A DNA stretch of 64,000 bases from NCBI GenBank assembly GCA_018398585.1, contig JAGTTD010000013.1, forward strand, positions 7,164,492 through 7,228,491, read 5' to 3'. Under the pieces are notes generated by a model, which did not search any database, was not told where the DNA came from, and saw only the letters and a program-made list of their open reading frames with translations. Within the stretch, counting starts at the first letter, position 1. Each line of letters opens with the position of its first letter. The translations under genes were made by a program, and so were the position numbers. Source of the DNA: Simmondsia chinensis (taxonomy: Eukaryota > Streptophyta > Magnoliopsida > Caryophyllales > Simmondsiaceae). Below, in pieces: positions 12,290 through 24,350 of the stretch.

Positions 12290-12995
12290 GACCAGGTGTC
12301 CGACACGTATCTAACACTGACATGCTTCCCACACGTTCCAATACATGTCCGTTAAGTGAAAAAGGTATCTGATACTTTTTTTAATTTTGAATTTCCAACA
12401 CGCTTCTGACATATGGAAAAAAGGTATGGGATTCGTTTTTTTGTATTTTGAATTTTTGACACATCTCTAACACGCTTCCGTTATGTATATAATATAATAG
12501 TACGCATATTAAATTGTCATATTATATTATAAAAATTTTATTATGCTTATATTTGAATAAATTTAAAAATAAAATAATATTTTCAAATGTTTATAACTAT
12601 TTTAATAAAAAAATAATATTTTTTGTAAAATTTAAAAGAGAGAGAATAATGAAAAAAAGGAGAAGGAAGCCTATTTTAATTCAAGTTGAAAGAGAAAGAG
12701 AGAGAGTGCAAAAGAATGATGGCAGTGTCGACGGTGCGGCTTTAGTCTCCGTTAATTTTTTTGTTAATTATATATGCTTGGGTTTTCCCTATTGTAGTTA
12801 TGCTTTATTTTTTTTTTTTAAGCTATTATAAATTTTTTCTATTTTTCTTTTAAATTTATAACTCATATTTTTTCATCAATGACATAAAATATATGTAAAA
12901 AAATACATAATTTTAAGTAACGTGTCCTCATGATGTCTTACCCTAATTTTTGAAATCATATCTCATATCCATGTCGGTGCTGACTAGGCGATGCT
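12290..12995. repeat. Degenerate dispersed repeat with GTGTCCGACACG-like motifs
   Basis: The motif GTGTCCGACACG is followed by several diverged copies (CACACGTTCC, CACGCTTCTGACAT, CACGCTTCCGTTAT) and ends near CATGTCGGTGCTGAC. It is probably an old inverted-repeat DNA element, but the ends are eroded. Confidence 0.35.
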
Positions 12996-13349
12996 AATAT
13001 TGGGTTGGGTAAAGTGAGCTTTTGTGCCCACGAGTCTCTTTAGTATTTTTCGTTTACGCAAACACTTAAAATGACCGTTGGCCAAATTTGGTGGAAAAAT
13101 TGAATTATGAAATTATGAAACACTTTTTTTTTTTTTTTTTTTTTGAATTGGATAATACTTGAAATTGAATTTTTTTTCTCATTTGAGCTAAACGTACTTC
13201 AATTGCTAATTTACCAAATAAAGAAAATACTTTAATTGCTCAACACTACCCCACTTGATCCTCCCAGCTGCCGATTTAACATTGCTTTCTAACCCTCAGA
13301 AAAGAAAACTAAATTTGAAAAATAATTCCATTAATTTGGGAGGCATTGC

Positions 13350-14095
13350 CTAAAATGGCTCAAAATTTTAAAAATTACTATTCAAAATGGCCTATTTTAA
13401 AAAATATTTACCCAAATGATCTTCATATCATCAAATTTGATTTTTTTTTTTTTTTTGTTAGAATTACCTCCCTCCCTATGATAATAATTTTAAAAATAAT
13501 AATTTGTTTTAAATGTTATATAAGCAAAAAACTATTATTATTACTATATAACTATAATAATGAGTAAATTAAAAAATTATGTACAAATAATATTATTTAA
13601 TATTTAACAAATAACTTAATTTAATTTTTTTATTATAAATTACAGATTTTTTTTTTTTTTATCATGGTAAAGCCTTGGGGTAAGGGGGAGGGGATAAACC
13701 CCTTAAATTCCTCATAAAGAGGACACCACTTTTGAGCTTCGTGGGATTTGATCCCGGGTCACCATGTTGGCACCCGGGGATCATAACCACTCGGCTATGT
13801 CCCTAAGGGACATAAATTACAGATATAACTTAACTAAAACGCATGTTATAAAGCTAAATATAACATGATAATAAAAAAATAATTAATATATTTAATTTAA
13901 TTACTAATTAATAATTTATTAAAAAATTAAATCAAAAATTAAAAAAGGTTTACAGTGTCAAGTATCCCAAAATAAAAAAAAAATTTAATTTTTAAAATTG
14001 TTGACATGCAGGCAATTTGGGAAAATATTTTTTAAAATGGGTCATTCTCATTTTGGGTAATAGTTTTTTATTTTGGGCCATTTTGAATAATGACT
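13350..14095. mobile_element. Inverted-repeat (MITE-like) element with ~90-bp arms, interrupted by a SINE
   Basis: The left arm (13350-13440) contains TTCAAAATGGCC and TTTTAAAAAATATTTACCCA. The reverse complement of the right arm (14000-14095) contains TTCAAAATGGCC and TTTTAAAAAATATTTTCCCA. The arms enclose AT-rich DNA and the SINE at 13648-13811. No clean TSD was found. Confidence 0.6.
13648..13811 (-). mobile_element. Full-length tRNA-derived SINE, 13-bp TSD, poly(A) tail
   Basis: On the minus strand the element starts GTCCCTTAGGGACA. It has an A box TAGCCGAGTGG (13787-13797) and a B-box-like GATCAAATCCC (13743-13753), and ends in a run of A. It is flanked by perfect copies of ATAAATTACAGAT (13635-13647 and 13812-13824). 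The spacing of the boxes fits a tRNA-derived pol III promoter. It carries no protein and would rely on a LINE for mobility. Confidence 0.92.
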
Positions 14096-15060
14096 CTTAA
14101 TTTGATAAAGGACACCTGTATATTGTCATAAATATTTTCTACATCAGCAATTTGTTAAATGAAAATTCATCATATTTTTTGATTAAAGATGTCTAAGTAG
14201 TTAAATTTTAATCATCAATGTATCTTTACGTTATATAGCGAACAATTTTTTAGTGATAAAAGACTAAATTATAAGGTACCCAAGAAATAATTTTCTGAAA
14301 GATATACTCGGTTAATGAATCTCATATATTCAAAAAATTTTGAAGTACAAACAATAATAATGTTTAGTTATATTTTTACAAATTTTCAATTATATATTAT
14401 GTTTTTAGTAGTCTGCATATATTATAGGTTAGTCCCTCCCCCCCTTTTCCCACCCCCAAAAACAAAAAAAAAAGAAAAGAAAACTTTCCAAAGTCTATTT
14501 TAATTTAACAATTTTAGTGGGTGTCTTTTAAATTTGGAAAAAATAAAATAAAAACGGTATTGAACTATTCACAAATATTTTTTTTAGTATTTAATTTTTC
14601 AATGGTGAAAGAAAAGCATTCAACACTCATATTAAAATTAATTGTCTAATCGTACAATTGAGAGGAATAAATTTAGCATTGTCAATGAGAATAATACTGT
14701 TAAAAAGTAAAGTTATTTAATTTTAGTAACTCGACGTCCGTGGAAATAATAAAAATGCCTTTCACCACTAATTTATTTTTTTAGTACTTAAGGTTTTGTT
14801 CCTACTAATAGATATGACCATCTCCAGCAGGATGATGTCATTTTTTGGGAGAAAGTTTGCATGGCAAGTCACTTTAACTAATAAATAAAGTATGGAGACA
14901 AAAATACCACTTGATAACATTTGGTACATTTTAAATGTAATACGAAATGCTGCTATTTTAATGCAAATTGTGCCCAAACATTACATCTTATTGTCCTGAG
15001 TCGAACTTCAATATAAGCCACTGTGTACTAATTTATAGGGGAGAAACCAAACGTACATAC
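14096..15060. other. AT-rich region without recognisable gene
   Basis: No domain, terminal repeat or structured repeat was recognised. Confidence 0.4.
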
Positions 15061-15077
15061 CAAGGACAGCCAAATTC

Positions 15078-15420
15078 CTAAATCTCCATCTTCATTGACC
15101 GCCTCCACCACTTGATCGAGTCCTTCAAGCCGGTGGTCGCTGACCTCCTCTCCCTCCCTATATCGACCATCGCCGCCTTTCACTTGCCTCACGGGCTGCT
15201 GCTGGGTTCGTGTTGGTGATTAGCCATGACTATGTGGTGATTTGGAGGGATAGAGGGGTGATGTAAATGAGCGAGTTGGATATAGGCATGACCTTTCCTG
15301 AGTATTTCAATGTGTTATTTAGGGAGAAGGTGGATGTGCTGGTGGCACAACGGGAGTTGATGCTGAAGGCAGCAAAGTTGAAGAAGACCTTGGCGAGGTT
15401 GGGAATCCCAGAGGCAAAAA
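15078..15420 (+). pseudogene. Decayed retrocopy of enoyl-CoA delta isomerase (ECI)
   Basis: The segment matches the ECI gene at 27299-28560. SFKPVVADLLSLP, MSELDIGMTFPEYF and MLKAAKLK are nearly identical. The intron that splits the intact gene after FREK is absent here: FREKV runs straight into QRELMLKAAK. The start (CCAAATTCCTAAATCTCCATC) aligns with the intact gene's 5' UTR, then jumps to the codons for FIDRLHHL, so the first ~75 codons are deleted. A frameshift near 15175, a stop near 15210 and loss of the C-terminus make it non-functional. The likely origin is reverse transcription of spliced mRNA followed by deletion. Confidence 0.85.
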
Positions 15421-15799
15421 ATAAAATGTCAAATTTCGTACGAAGGGAAAAAGTGCAAAATTAGAGAATTATAAGTTTATTTACAAGCTACTCTCCTACA
15501 CGGTTACTCTGTTATTGCTTCTCCTAATAGATTACAATGCTCAAAAACCTCAAAACTTAAAAGCTAGAAGCTTAAAAAATAAACCTACTCTTCCATCTTT
15601 TAGAAGGTAAAACAAGAAAAAATGTCAACACAAGTTGGCATTCGATCTCTAGCTAGACTCTTGGTTTCTGCAAGGTTCACTGTCCTCCTTACATTTGTCT
15701 ATGTACTCTTCATGCTTCCTTACTCACCAACTGTCATACTATCAAGTGACTTGACAAGTTTCCCCATGAACCTGTATCTCAACCTGCATCATCCCCCTA

Positions 15800-15994
15800 C
15801 TTGGTAAAGAATTCGCCCTCGAATCAGCCAAAGTTTTGTCTTCATCATTCTCGCCAAGGCAGGAAGCAAGGTGTTTACGTTGAAGAAATCTAAGGTTCGC
15901 ATGCCACTAGGTAACTGAAAGCGGTAAGCTTTAAGGTTGATCTTCTCCATCACTCGCAAAGGTCCAATCTTTCTAACCGAGAGCTTGTTGTATT
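15800..15994 (-). pseudogene. Gypsy pol C-terminus, downstream of the copia insertion
   Basis: The minus strand encodes YNKLSVRKIGPLRVMEKI followed by AYRFQLPSGMRTLDFFNV, the conserved end of plant gypsy integrases just before the polypurine tract. It continues the reading interrupted at 21224 by the copia element. Confidence 0.75.
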
Positions 15995-16671
15995 TGCTGG
16001 GGAAAATAACTTATTTTCCTCTTGTGTTAATCAAATATGCAATCACAAAACTACCACCAATTTACAAACAAGAATGGAACAACAATCAAACAAATCAACC
16101 CACAAACAAAAAAAAGGAGACGCATACTTTTTACATCGAAAACCCCTCCAATGTGAAGGGGAAAAAACCACGGGACTATCAATAAACGGTACCTTCTTTC
16201 ACTATCACCAAATCACAAGTGGGCATACCAATTTATCTTCTCTATACCAAGCTAGAGGCATAAGAGAGTTCTTGGAACGACAAATAGCCCAAAAATCCCA
16301 CCCTAAGGTGGACACTATCAAAAATCATATAGGAAATAGGGCTGAGCAAAATACCAACTTTCAAGAGTTGAAATGACAAACCAAATATTAATTATGAAGA
16401 TCAATATGGAAAGAACAACATACTAAAATTTCATCCCGATTGCAGAACGTTTGAGTGTCATTCGGGCCTGGAGAATTTTCTGTGCTACTCTCCCTCTTCT
16501 CTGCTATTTTCTTTCTCTCACTGTTTTCTGCTCTGTTTTTACTACAGTATATCATCCCCTAAAGCATCACATTTTCCTATAATTTTAATTACAAAAGAGT
16601 TATTAGGTTAAAGGTAAATAAGCCCAATTAAAATCAAGCTTCTTCCTCCAAGTTAGAAGGAACACCCAAAA
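15995..16671 (-). repeat. 3' LTR of the copia element
   Basis: Homologous to 20552-21218 along its whole length, including a shared segment with GACTATCAATAAACGGTACC (GACCGTCAATAAACGG in the other copy). The LTRs differ at many positions, so the insertion is old. Confidence 0.9.
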
Positions 16672-16827
16672 AATCTCCCCCTCATTCTGACTTGGGGGGT
16701 TCGACCAAACCGGTTCTCTTTCTATAAGCAACAAGACTCTTCTTCAGTAAGGCTTCATGAACATGTCCGCACCATTGTCCTTAGTGTGGATCTTCTCAAG
16801 TTGAAACAACTTGGACTCTAACATATC

Positions 16828-17139
16828 TCAAATCCAATGATATCTTCTACCAATATGCTTTGTTTGATAATGATAAGTGGCATTCTTGGCAAGGTGGATG
16901 ACACTCTGACTATCACAATGGAGAACATATTTTTCTTGCTTCATACCCAATTCCCGCAAGAAATTCACCATCCATTTCAGTTCCTTACCAGCTTTAACTA
17001 CTGCAATATACTCGGCTTCAGTAATTGACAATGCCACACATTTCTGCAATTTTGATAGCCAAGACATGGCTACCCCGCAAATATCATCAAGTACCCCAAG
17101 CAAACTTACAGGAATCAATATCTCCAAACATATGTGCAT
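16828..17139 (-). pseudogene. Copia RNase H domain
   Basis: Encodes SITEAEYIA, LHCDSQSVIHLAKN and KHIGRRYHWI, the three signature blocks of copia RNase H near the end of the polyprotein. The third normally reads KHIDVRYHW, so it has drifted. Confidence 0.88.
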
Positions 17140-17399
17140 CTACGTAACTAGCTAATACAAGCTGTCCTGGGCCAAAACATAAACTGGAAATACCTCGAAG
17201 ATACTGAAAGATCCATTTCACAGCTACCCAATGATCTTGACCCGGTTTTGATATAATGCGGCTAACCCAATGGCATGCGCGATATCCGATCTAGTGTATA
17301 TCATAGCATACATCAAGCTTCCCATGGCGGATGCATGGGGAACTTTCATCATCTCTTCTTTGTCTTTCTCACTTTATGACCTACAAGTGGAGAACACAT

Positions 17400-17890
17400 G
17401 ATCGATCTTCTTGTGATAGCCACAACTTCTTATTTCTTTATCACAATCGATCTTTATGCCTAAGATCTACTTTGCAGGGCTAAGGTCTTTTATTGCAAAG
17501 AACTTACTCAGTGCACTCTTCAGATTTGCAATCTTGTTGGCATCACAACCTACAATCAACATATCATCAACCTAAAGTAGGAGAATAAGAAAATCACCCT
17601 CAACATAGTTCTTCACAAACTTACAATGATCAGCATGTGTTTTGTGGAAGCCATAATCAACCATGAATTACTCAAATTTCTTGTACCACTGTCGAGGTGC
17701 TTGTTACAATTCATACAAGCTCTTCTTTAACTGACATACAAGATTCTCGTTCCCCTTAACCTGAAAACCCTCAGGTTGCTCCATGTAGATCTCTTCCTCT
17801 AAGTCACCATGTAGAAATACAGTCTTCATATCAAGCTGTTCGACCTCCAAATCCATACTGGCAGCCAAACTGAGAACAACTTTGATCAAA
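17400..17890 (-). pseudogene. Copia reverse transcriptase, broken at the YVDD box
   Basis: The frame 17704-17889 carries VEQLDMKTVFLHGDLEEEIY and MEQPEGFQVKG, the copia RT core. Further on, the catalytic box reads L-stop-VDDMLI: the codon for the tyrosine of YVDD is TAG (17572-17574). With other frameshifts this rules out activity. Confidence 0.85.
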
Positions 17891-18171
17891 GATGTCTTTA
17901 TAACTGGAGAAAAGATATCATCAAAGTCAATGCCTTTCTTCTAACTGAAACCCTTTACAACCAATCTTCTCTTGTACCTTGGTTGTGAGCAATTCTCTTC
18001 GGTCTTCAATCTAAACACCCACTTATTCTTGAGTGCTCTTTTTCCTTTAGGAAACTTTACCAGGTCAAAAGTGTTATTCTCATGCAAGGACTTCATCTCA
18101 TCTTACATGGCACTGTACCACTCATCATGGTTCACATGCAACATAGCCTCGTCAAAACTCTCTGGTTAAGC

Positions 18172-18172
<1 letters not shown>

Positions 18173-18206
<34 letters not shown>
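18173..18206. repeat. 34-nt poly(C) run
   Basis: Uninterrupted C tract inside the copia pol region. See the related runs at 32884-32914 and 59830-59849. Confidence 0.9.
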
Positions 18207-18375
18207 ACCAATCAGTCAACATCACATATTCATGTGCTAAATATCTAGTAGAAGGTTGTTTATCTCTGGTGGATCTCCTCAACTGAGTCTCTTCTGGTGG
18301 CTCTGTAGCAACTTGTGGTGGATTATCATCACCACCATCATCATCAATAACAGGATATGTATCATTATCATTTTC

Positions 18376-19263
18376 CTAAACAACTTCCCTATCATTAACA
18401 TGCTCAGTAGGAGGTAGCACTAGATCTAAGTTGACTCTAACACCTGAAGAAGACTCTGACTGCTTTGTTTTCTCACAATCTTTAATGGTTTCGTTTACAA
18501 AGAAAACAATATCTCTTCTTCTGATTACGTTTCTGTCAACTGGATCCCATAATATGAACCCAAACTCATCTTCTAAGTACCTTAGGAAAATGCACTGCTT
18601 CGTCCTACTGTCAAGCTTGGATCTCTCATCTCTAGGTATATGCATGGACGCTTTGCACCCAAAATCTCTCAAACATCTGTATGAAACATCATTCCCTATC
18701 CACACTATTTGAGGAACATCACCTTCAAGTAGAACTGAAGGAGAAAGGTTAATCAGGTACACAACAGTCATCACTGCCTCTGCCCAAAAGGACTTTGGCA
18801 GCTTTGCATGAGAGAGCATGCAACGAATCCTCTCTTTAATTGTTCTGTTCATTCTCTCTGCAGCTCCATTCAACTGAGGAGTCTTTCAAACTGTTTTATG
18901 AAGCTTGATTCCACTCTTTTAGCAATATTTATCAAACGGACTCCTGTACTCTCCACTATCGTCTGCTCTAATACACTTCAGCTTTCTACCAATTTCCCTT
19001 TCAACTCCGGCCTAGAACTGCTTGAATATTTCTAAAACCCGGTCTTTGCTTTTCAACACAAAAACCAACACTTTTCTTGAATGGTCATCAATAAAGGTAA
19101 CAGAATAATATGCACCACCATGTGATCTTTTCTTCATAAAGCAAACATCAGTATGAACAAGATCTAACACATTCTTTCTTCTAGATGGGGATAAAGTATG
19201 AAATGCGGCTATATATTGCTTTCTAACTTTTACCTCTCCTTTGCATAGCTTCGCTTGCATCAC
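18376..19263 (-). pseudogene. Copia integrase
   Basis: Two frames carry the core: 19012-19263 has VTFIDDHSRKVLVFVLKSKD, including a catalytic Asp, and 18376-18873 has MNGAAERMNRTIKERIRCML, which includes the catalytic Glu, followed by the conserved FWAEAVMTVVYLIN. A frameshift separates them. Confidence 0.88.
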
Positions 19264-19281
19264 ATAAAGGGATCTCTACGT

Positions 19282-19653
19282 CTAACCTTGAGCCACTATC
19301 AAGTTTCCTTTAGAGAGTTTCCACTTCCCATCACAGAAGTAATTAGCATAACCATCATCATCGAGCATCCCAGCCGAAATCAAGTTCAACTGATTATCAA
19401 GAACATGTCTAACATCCTTGAGGACTGGCCTGCAGCCGGTAGAAGTATCCAAACAAACAGTACCCATACTGATGATCTTGCACGAGCCATCATTCCCCAT
19501 CCTTACATAACTAAAGTCACCATTGGTGTAGGATGAGAAGTACTCCGCATGTGAAGTCAAATGATAAGATGCACCAAAATCAATCACCAAAGTGCAGTCA
19601 TCACATGCAATATTCAAGAAACCTTGATCACCAACAAAAAAACAGATCCTCAT
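19282..19653 (-). pseudogene. Copia protease region
   Basis: Encodes LVIDFGASYHLT. The canonical active site is D-S-G-A, so Ser is replaced by Phe, then NLISAGMLDDDGYA and the segment leading into integrase. The position between gag and integrase is as expected. Confidence 0.82.
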
Positions 19654-19839
19654 CAGCTACAACTGCTGTCATGTTCTTCTCATCTGGCTATTTCTCGGGA
19701 TGGCCATCTTTATTGTTCCTCTCTCTAAAATTGGTCACGCTTCATTTTTCTACAAAATATGTACATGACCTGGCTTCTTATAGTAATGACAAATAATCCC
19801 ACTTCTCGATTTCGATCTCCCCCTAGATTTATATCTATT

Positions 19840-20520
19840 CTACGAATTTCTGTTCTGATTTCTGTCCTTGTTCTGATTCTCTGCATCATTTACCTCTGAA
19901 AAATCAGACGAATTACGCTTCTTCTCTTTCCGTCTACCCTCTTCGTCAATCAAGGCAGCTCTCACCATATCCAACGTGAGCTTGCCACTAGGAGCAAAAT
20001 TACTCAGAGACACACGCAATGTCTCCCAACTATCTGGCATAGAACTCAATAACAATAGAGCCTGCAACTTATCATCAATTTTAAAATCCAGATAGTTGAT
20101 TAACAAGACCCTCAAAAACATTCAAATGCTCCACAATGCTGTTGCCATCTCTATGTTAAAGCTTAGCAAGTTTCTTCACTACAAAGTCTTTATTCAAGGC
20201 TTTATTCAACTCAAACATCGAATCAAGCCTTTTCCAAAGCTTGGCCGCATCAGTCTCATAATGCACAGAGTGGTAAACAGATGGGTCAATAAATTGTCTA
20301 ATCATTCCTGCAATCTTTCTGTTCAGTAATTTCTATTCATCTTCACTTTTTGCATCAAGCTTGGTCTTACTGAAGATTGCCTCATGCAATTCTCTAACAA
20401 ACATGTGGTCTTCCATACAATGTTTTCAATAATCATAATTATTAAATTTTAGTATTGGCATCAAAGCATTATTACTACTACATCCTTGATTCTCTTCCCT
20501 CTCAATCACCACAAGAAATC
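19840..20520 (-). pseudogene. Copia gag
   Basis: The frame 19840-20121 encodes LLLLSSMPDSWETLRVSLSN, the conserved UBN2-type gag block of copia elements, and a Lys/Asn-rich tail before the zinc knuckle region. Upstream to the primer binding site the frame is broken. Confidence 0.8.
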
Positions 20521-20540
20521 ACCAAAGACCTAACTTGATT

Positions 20541-20550
20541 CTGATACCAA
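20541..20550 (-). other. Primer binding site of the copia element
   Basis: Minus-strand TTGGTATCAG matches the initiator tRNA-Met type site and lies one base from the end of the 5' LTR. Confidence 0.85.
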
Positions 20551-20551
20551 T

Positions 20552-21218
20552 TGTTGGAAGGAATAACTTATTTCCCTCTTTGTGTTAATTAAATAAGTAA
20601 TCACAAAACTACCACCAATTCACAAACGAAAATGGAACGACAATCAAACAAACAAAAGGAAACACATGATTTTTACGTGGAAAACCCCTCCAATGTGAAG
20701 GGGAAAAACCACGGGACCGTCAATAAACGGTACCTTCCACTATCACCAAATCATAAGTGAATACACCAATATATCTTCTTTAGGCCAAGCTAGAGGCATA
20801 CAAATCATTAAGAGAGTTCTTGGAATGACAAATCTCCAAAAAATCTCACCCTAAGGTGAAAAATATCAAAAATCGTATAGGTAATAGGGCTAAGCGAAAT
20901 ACTAACTTCTGAGAGGTAAAATGACAATCTAGTCGTTGGATATGAAGATCAATATGGCAGGAACAACATACTAAAATTTCATCCCGGTTGGAGAATATTT
21001 GAGTGTCAATCAGGCCGGAGAAGTTTTTGTGCAACTCTCTCTTTTCTTTGCGATTTTCTCCCTCTCATTGTTTTCTGCTCTATTTTTACTACAGTATATC
21101 AGCCACTAAAGCCCCCTATTTTCCTCTAATTTTAGTTACAAAAAATTTATTGAATTAAATGTAAATAAGTCCAATTAAAATCAGGCTTCTTCCTCCGAGT
21201 TGAAGGGAATACCCTATA
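20552..21218 (-). repeat. 5' LTR of the copia element
   Basis: Pairs with 15995-16671. Contains the putative promoter of the element. The TSD GTATT follows at 21219-21223. Confidence 0.9.
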
Positions 21219-21223
21219 GTATT

Positions 21224-22160
21224 CTCACACCGGACACTAGAATCACCCGGACCTGATCACCTACGTGAATTCCACTACTCAACACTTTCAATTTGATGTT
21301 GCCTTGTACTTTCATTCATTTGTTGTATTGCTCATGAATTTGTTTGTGTATGTGCTAAAGTTTGTCAATAAAATCCTCAACTTTGTCGTGTGTGAGCGTG
21401 AGGTCTCGAACATTTGTTAACTCCAGTGGTGAAATGGGGTTGAAGCCATAAACAATGTGGAAAGCTGAAAACTTTATACTTTAATTAGCGGAGCAGCTGT
21501 GAGCAAACTCTGCCTAGTACAACTGTTGGTCACATTTTTGCACTATCTAGCCGCAAGATAACTAATAAATTCCCTAAAGACCAACTACTAACCCCCGTCT
21601 AGCCTCCCTTATGTGGTTTATGACCGGTGTTGAAATCTAAAGATGTATTTACCAATTGCCATAGATTGTTCTAGTAGTTATTAACAAGCCAAACATCTTC
21701 GTCAAAAACAATGATGGTGAGTAGGACACGAAAGCAGTATACCTCACTGGAATATAACTATGCAACATGCACTGCGTTAACAACCCTTTTACAAGCCATA
21801 AAATGCGACATCTTTAAAACTCGATCAACAACTGTGAAAATAGATTCAACTCCATGATGCGTCCAGGGTAAGACGAGTGCAAAATCCTTGCTAATAGCTA
21901 TCGAAGGCTTGCTGGAAACCAAAAATTGCATGTCCAGTCCAACATTGGTCACGTCTCCTTTTAAGACTTGGCAAATTCGACACTTGCTAAAAAACTGGTT
22001 AACCTTCTTCTTCATATTCAACCAATAATACGCACTAGCCACATGTATATGTATCTTATCTCTACCCATGTGCCCTTCATTATACTTCTCTTGGATGATC
22101 TTGAGTCTTAGACAGGTGGAGGTAAGCATAGTTGACTGGCCTTGAAGAGGACCCCTCATG
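21224..22160 (-). pseudogene. Gypsy integrase (zinc finger and core), upstream of the copia insertion
   Basis: The frame 21758-22159 carries an H2C2 integrase zinc finger: GHMGRDKIHIHVASAYYW, followed by KCRICQ. Next come FALVLPWTHHGVESIFTVVD, corresponding to the gypsy core around its first catalytic residues, and MSHFMACKR. The stretch 21224-21750 is the downstream integrase region in broken frames. Confidence 0.75.
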
Positions 22161-23149
22161 TGTTAAGTAATTCGGTGTTGCTCCCTAGTTTGCCTCTCAC
22201 CAAATAGCCCCAAACGAAGTTTCATCCACGTACTATTCCGCAAGCGTTTCAAACTCAAGTACTATTACCAGGCTGCTGCACAAAATCAACGTTCTCCAAC
22301 TTAAGGCGTCTACCACCTTTTGCCCTAGTTATTGATATACTTAATTGTTGCATTATCCGAGTGGGCAAATTTCTTAGTTGCGAGATAGGACTTCTAATGT
22401 GTAAATGCTCTCATTACAGCATCGAAGTCCACATCACACATCAAGTACCTCAACTTAATCTTTATAAGCTTCTCACTTAAGTAGGAAATCAGCCTCATCT
22501 TCTAGCTAAGTACTATACCAAATTCCAACTTTGAGCTATCAGTGTATAACTGAACGCCTTTTGGACATCAGGTAATGCAAGGATGGATGTTGTAGTCAAC
22601 TTTTGCTTGATCTTCTCCAATGTGCTCAACGCTTTTGGCATTCGCCTACAACCCCTTGCCTTTCATGTAGTCTATCATAGGCGCCATAACTATTAGAGGT
22701 TCGATATGGTTCTCCAACAGAAAGAAGCAATTCCATGAAAACTATGTACTCTACATACTTAGCTTTGGTGAATTCCAAACTGCTGCCACCTAACCTTCCT
22801 CAACCTCTGTGTTGTCCTTGGCACCACAAAACCAAGGAAAGTTGCACAGCCCATCATTAAAGCACACTTCTTCAAAGAGGTGTTGATGCAACGCATCTAA
22901 GGGTCTGCACCCTTATTGATTGGGTTATCCGTGTGCTGCATCAAGACACCCTATTGATTAGGTTATCCTTATCGCATGCCGCAACAGGTGCTCTCTCATG
23001 GTGCCCAGTATTGCCCTCAAGTTGTTTAAATGTTCTTCTTTAGACTATAGATCAATACGTCATCAAAGTACAATATCATAAATTTCCCAATGTAAGATCG
23101 TAATTCCTAGTTCATGAACCTCATGAATGTACTTAAAATAATTGATAAC

Positions 23150-23790
23150 TCAAATGGAATAATCATCTACTCGTAGACTGTTGAATGTTGTCTTCGATTC
23201 ATCCCGTAAAGGGATTCAGATCTAATGGTACTCGCTCTTCAAATCCATCTTACTAAATACCTTTGAGCTATACAATTGATTCAAAAAACCATCAAGTCTT
23301 GAAGTTGGAAATTATTAGCATGTTGTTACCTTATTAATGGTTCGGTTGTCAATACACATACACTAAGTACCATCCTTATTTGGCGTCAAGAGGGCAGGAA
23401 CTATGCACGGACTTAGACTCTCTCATATGGAACTGCAAGCGAGTAAATTCTCCACTTGGCGCTTGAGCTCTTTATGCTCTGCTAGACTCATCCGATAATG
23501 TCCCCTGTTCGGCGACGTGGCATCTCGCACAAGATCAATCCTGTGTTATGTGTCCCTTAATAATGATAAGTAAGTTGGTAACTCATCTAAGAAGACATTG
23601 ACAAACTTTTTTAAAAGTTTTCTCAACTCATTTGTCAACTCTTCTTGGTCTACCAAACTCTCCTTTCCTATGCGAATGCAAACAATTTGGGTTGCGCCAA
23701 CTTCCTTTCCAAACGTGGCTTTGCATTGGAGGTTGAGGCTGTGCATTTTCCTCCTTAGGCAACAATACCATCTTAGTTCACACAAATAGG
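23150..23790 (-). pseudogene. Gypsy reverse transcriptase remnant
   Basis: The frame 23546-23785 carries a block (KLLKKFVNVFLDELP) that precedes the RT domain in plant gypsy elements. Closer to 23150, broken frames give fragments such as IRMVLSVCV and QLYSSKVFSK, relics of the palm region. No intact catalytic box was found. Confidence 0.55.
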
Positions 23791-24289
23791 AAGCTATATA
23801 GGTGTTTCTACGACAATTAGGGATCGCCCCTCTATCATACTACCATGGGCATTTGAGTAACAAATTGCAAACGTCCATAGTGACCACATCACACTACCCC
23901 ATCCCAATATTTGGTCCCAATACAGAAATTAACCAATTATCGATAAGACATGGTTACCTGGTTCCCTTTTTTCAATCAAGAAAGCTTGTAAGGTGTCTCT
24001 GTCTTCAATTTCAGCTTCTTGTCGACCTCCTTAGATATCATGTTTTACAACTACCGGAATCAATTACTAGGCAACATATCTTCTTGCTAGTAGTACGAGT
24101 TGTTTGGAAGATGTTGTTTTTCAACCATCCATCTCCATTGGGTTCTTGAGGAGCTGGGCAAACACACCTTACCACCAGCAGATGTCCCTCATCCTTAGCT
24201 CTTCCTCCTCACCAGGTAGCTTCTCCACCTCCAGTACCTCTTCAATGGCTAACTCACTGCCATAGGCTTCATTACCCTCAATGTACAAC

Positions 24290-24350
24290 CCGTTTTCATA
24301 CTTCTCATATTTACGGCACCTGACAGCACGGTGTCCACTCTCACCACAAC
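24290..24350 (-). pseudogene. Gypsy gag zinc knuckle
   Basis: Minus strand encodes CFCCGESGHRAVRC, a perfect CX2CX4HX4C knuckle. Its position upstream of the RT remnant fits the gag end of the gypsy element. Confidence 0.75.

Larger units (their letters stand above)
15995..21218 (-). mobile_element. Complete but decayed Ty1/copia element, TSD GTATT
   Basis: LTRs at 15995-16671 (3') and 20552-21218 (5') are about 670 bp each and clearly homologous. A primer binding site TTGGTATCAG (20541-20550) follows the 5' LTR after one base. A purine tract (AATGAGGGGGAGA on the minus strand) precedes the 3' LTR. GTATT flanks both ends (15990-15994, 21219-21223). Domain order is gag, protease, integrase, RT, RNase H, as in TNT1-type copia elements. 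The insertion interrupts gypsy coding sequence. Confidence 0.92.

Noticed and set aside
13700..13800. tRNA gene on the minus strand
   Set aside because: A and B boxes are present, but the cloverleaf is not completed; a poly(A) tail and 13-bp TSD show a SINE.
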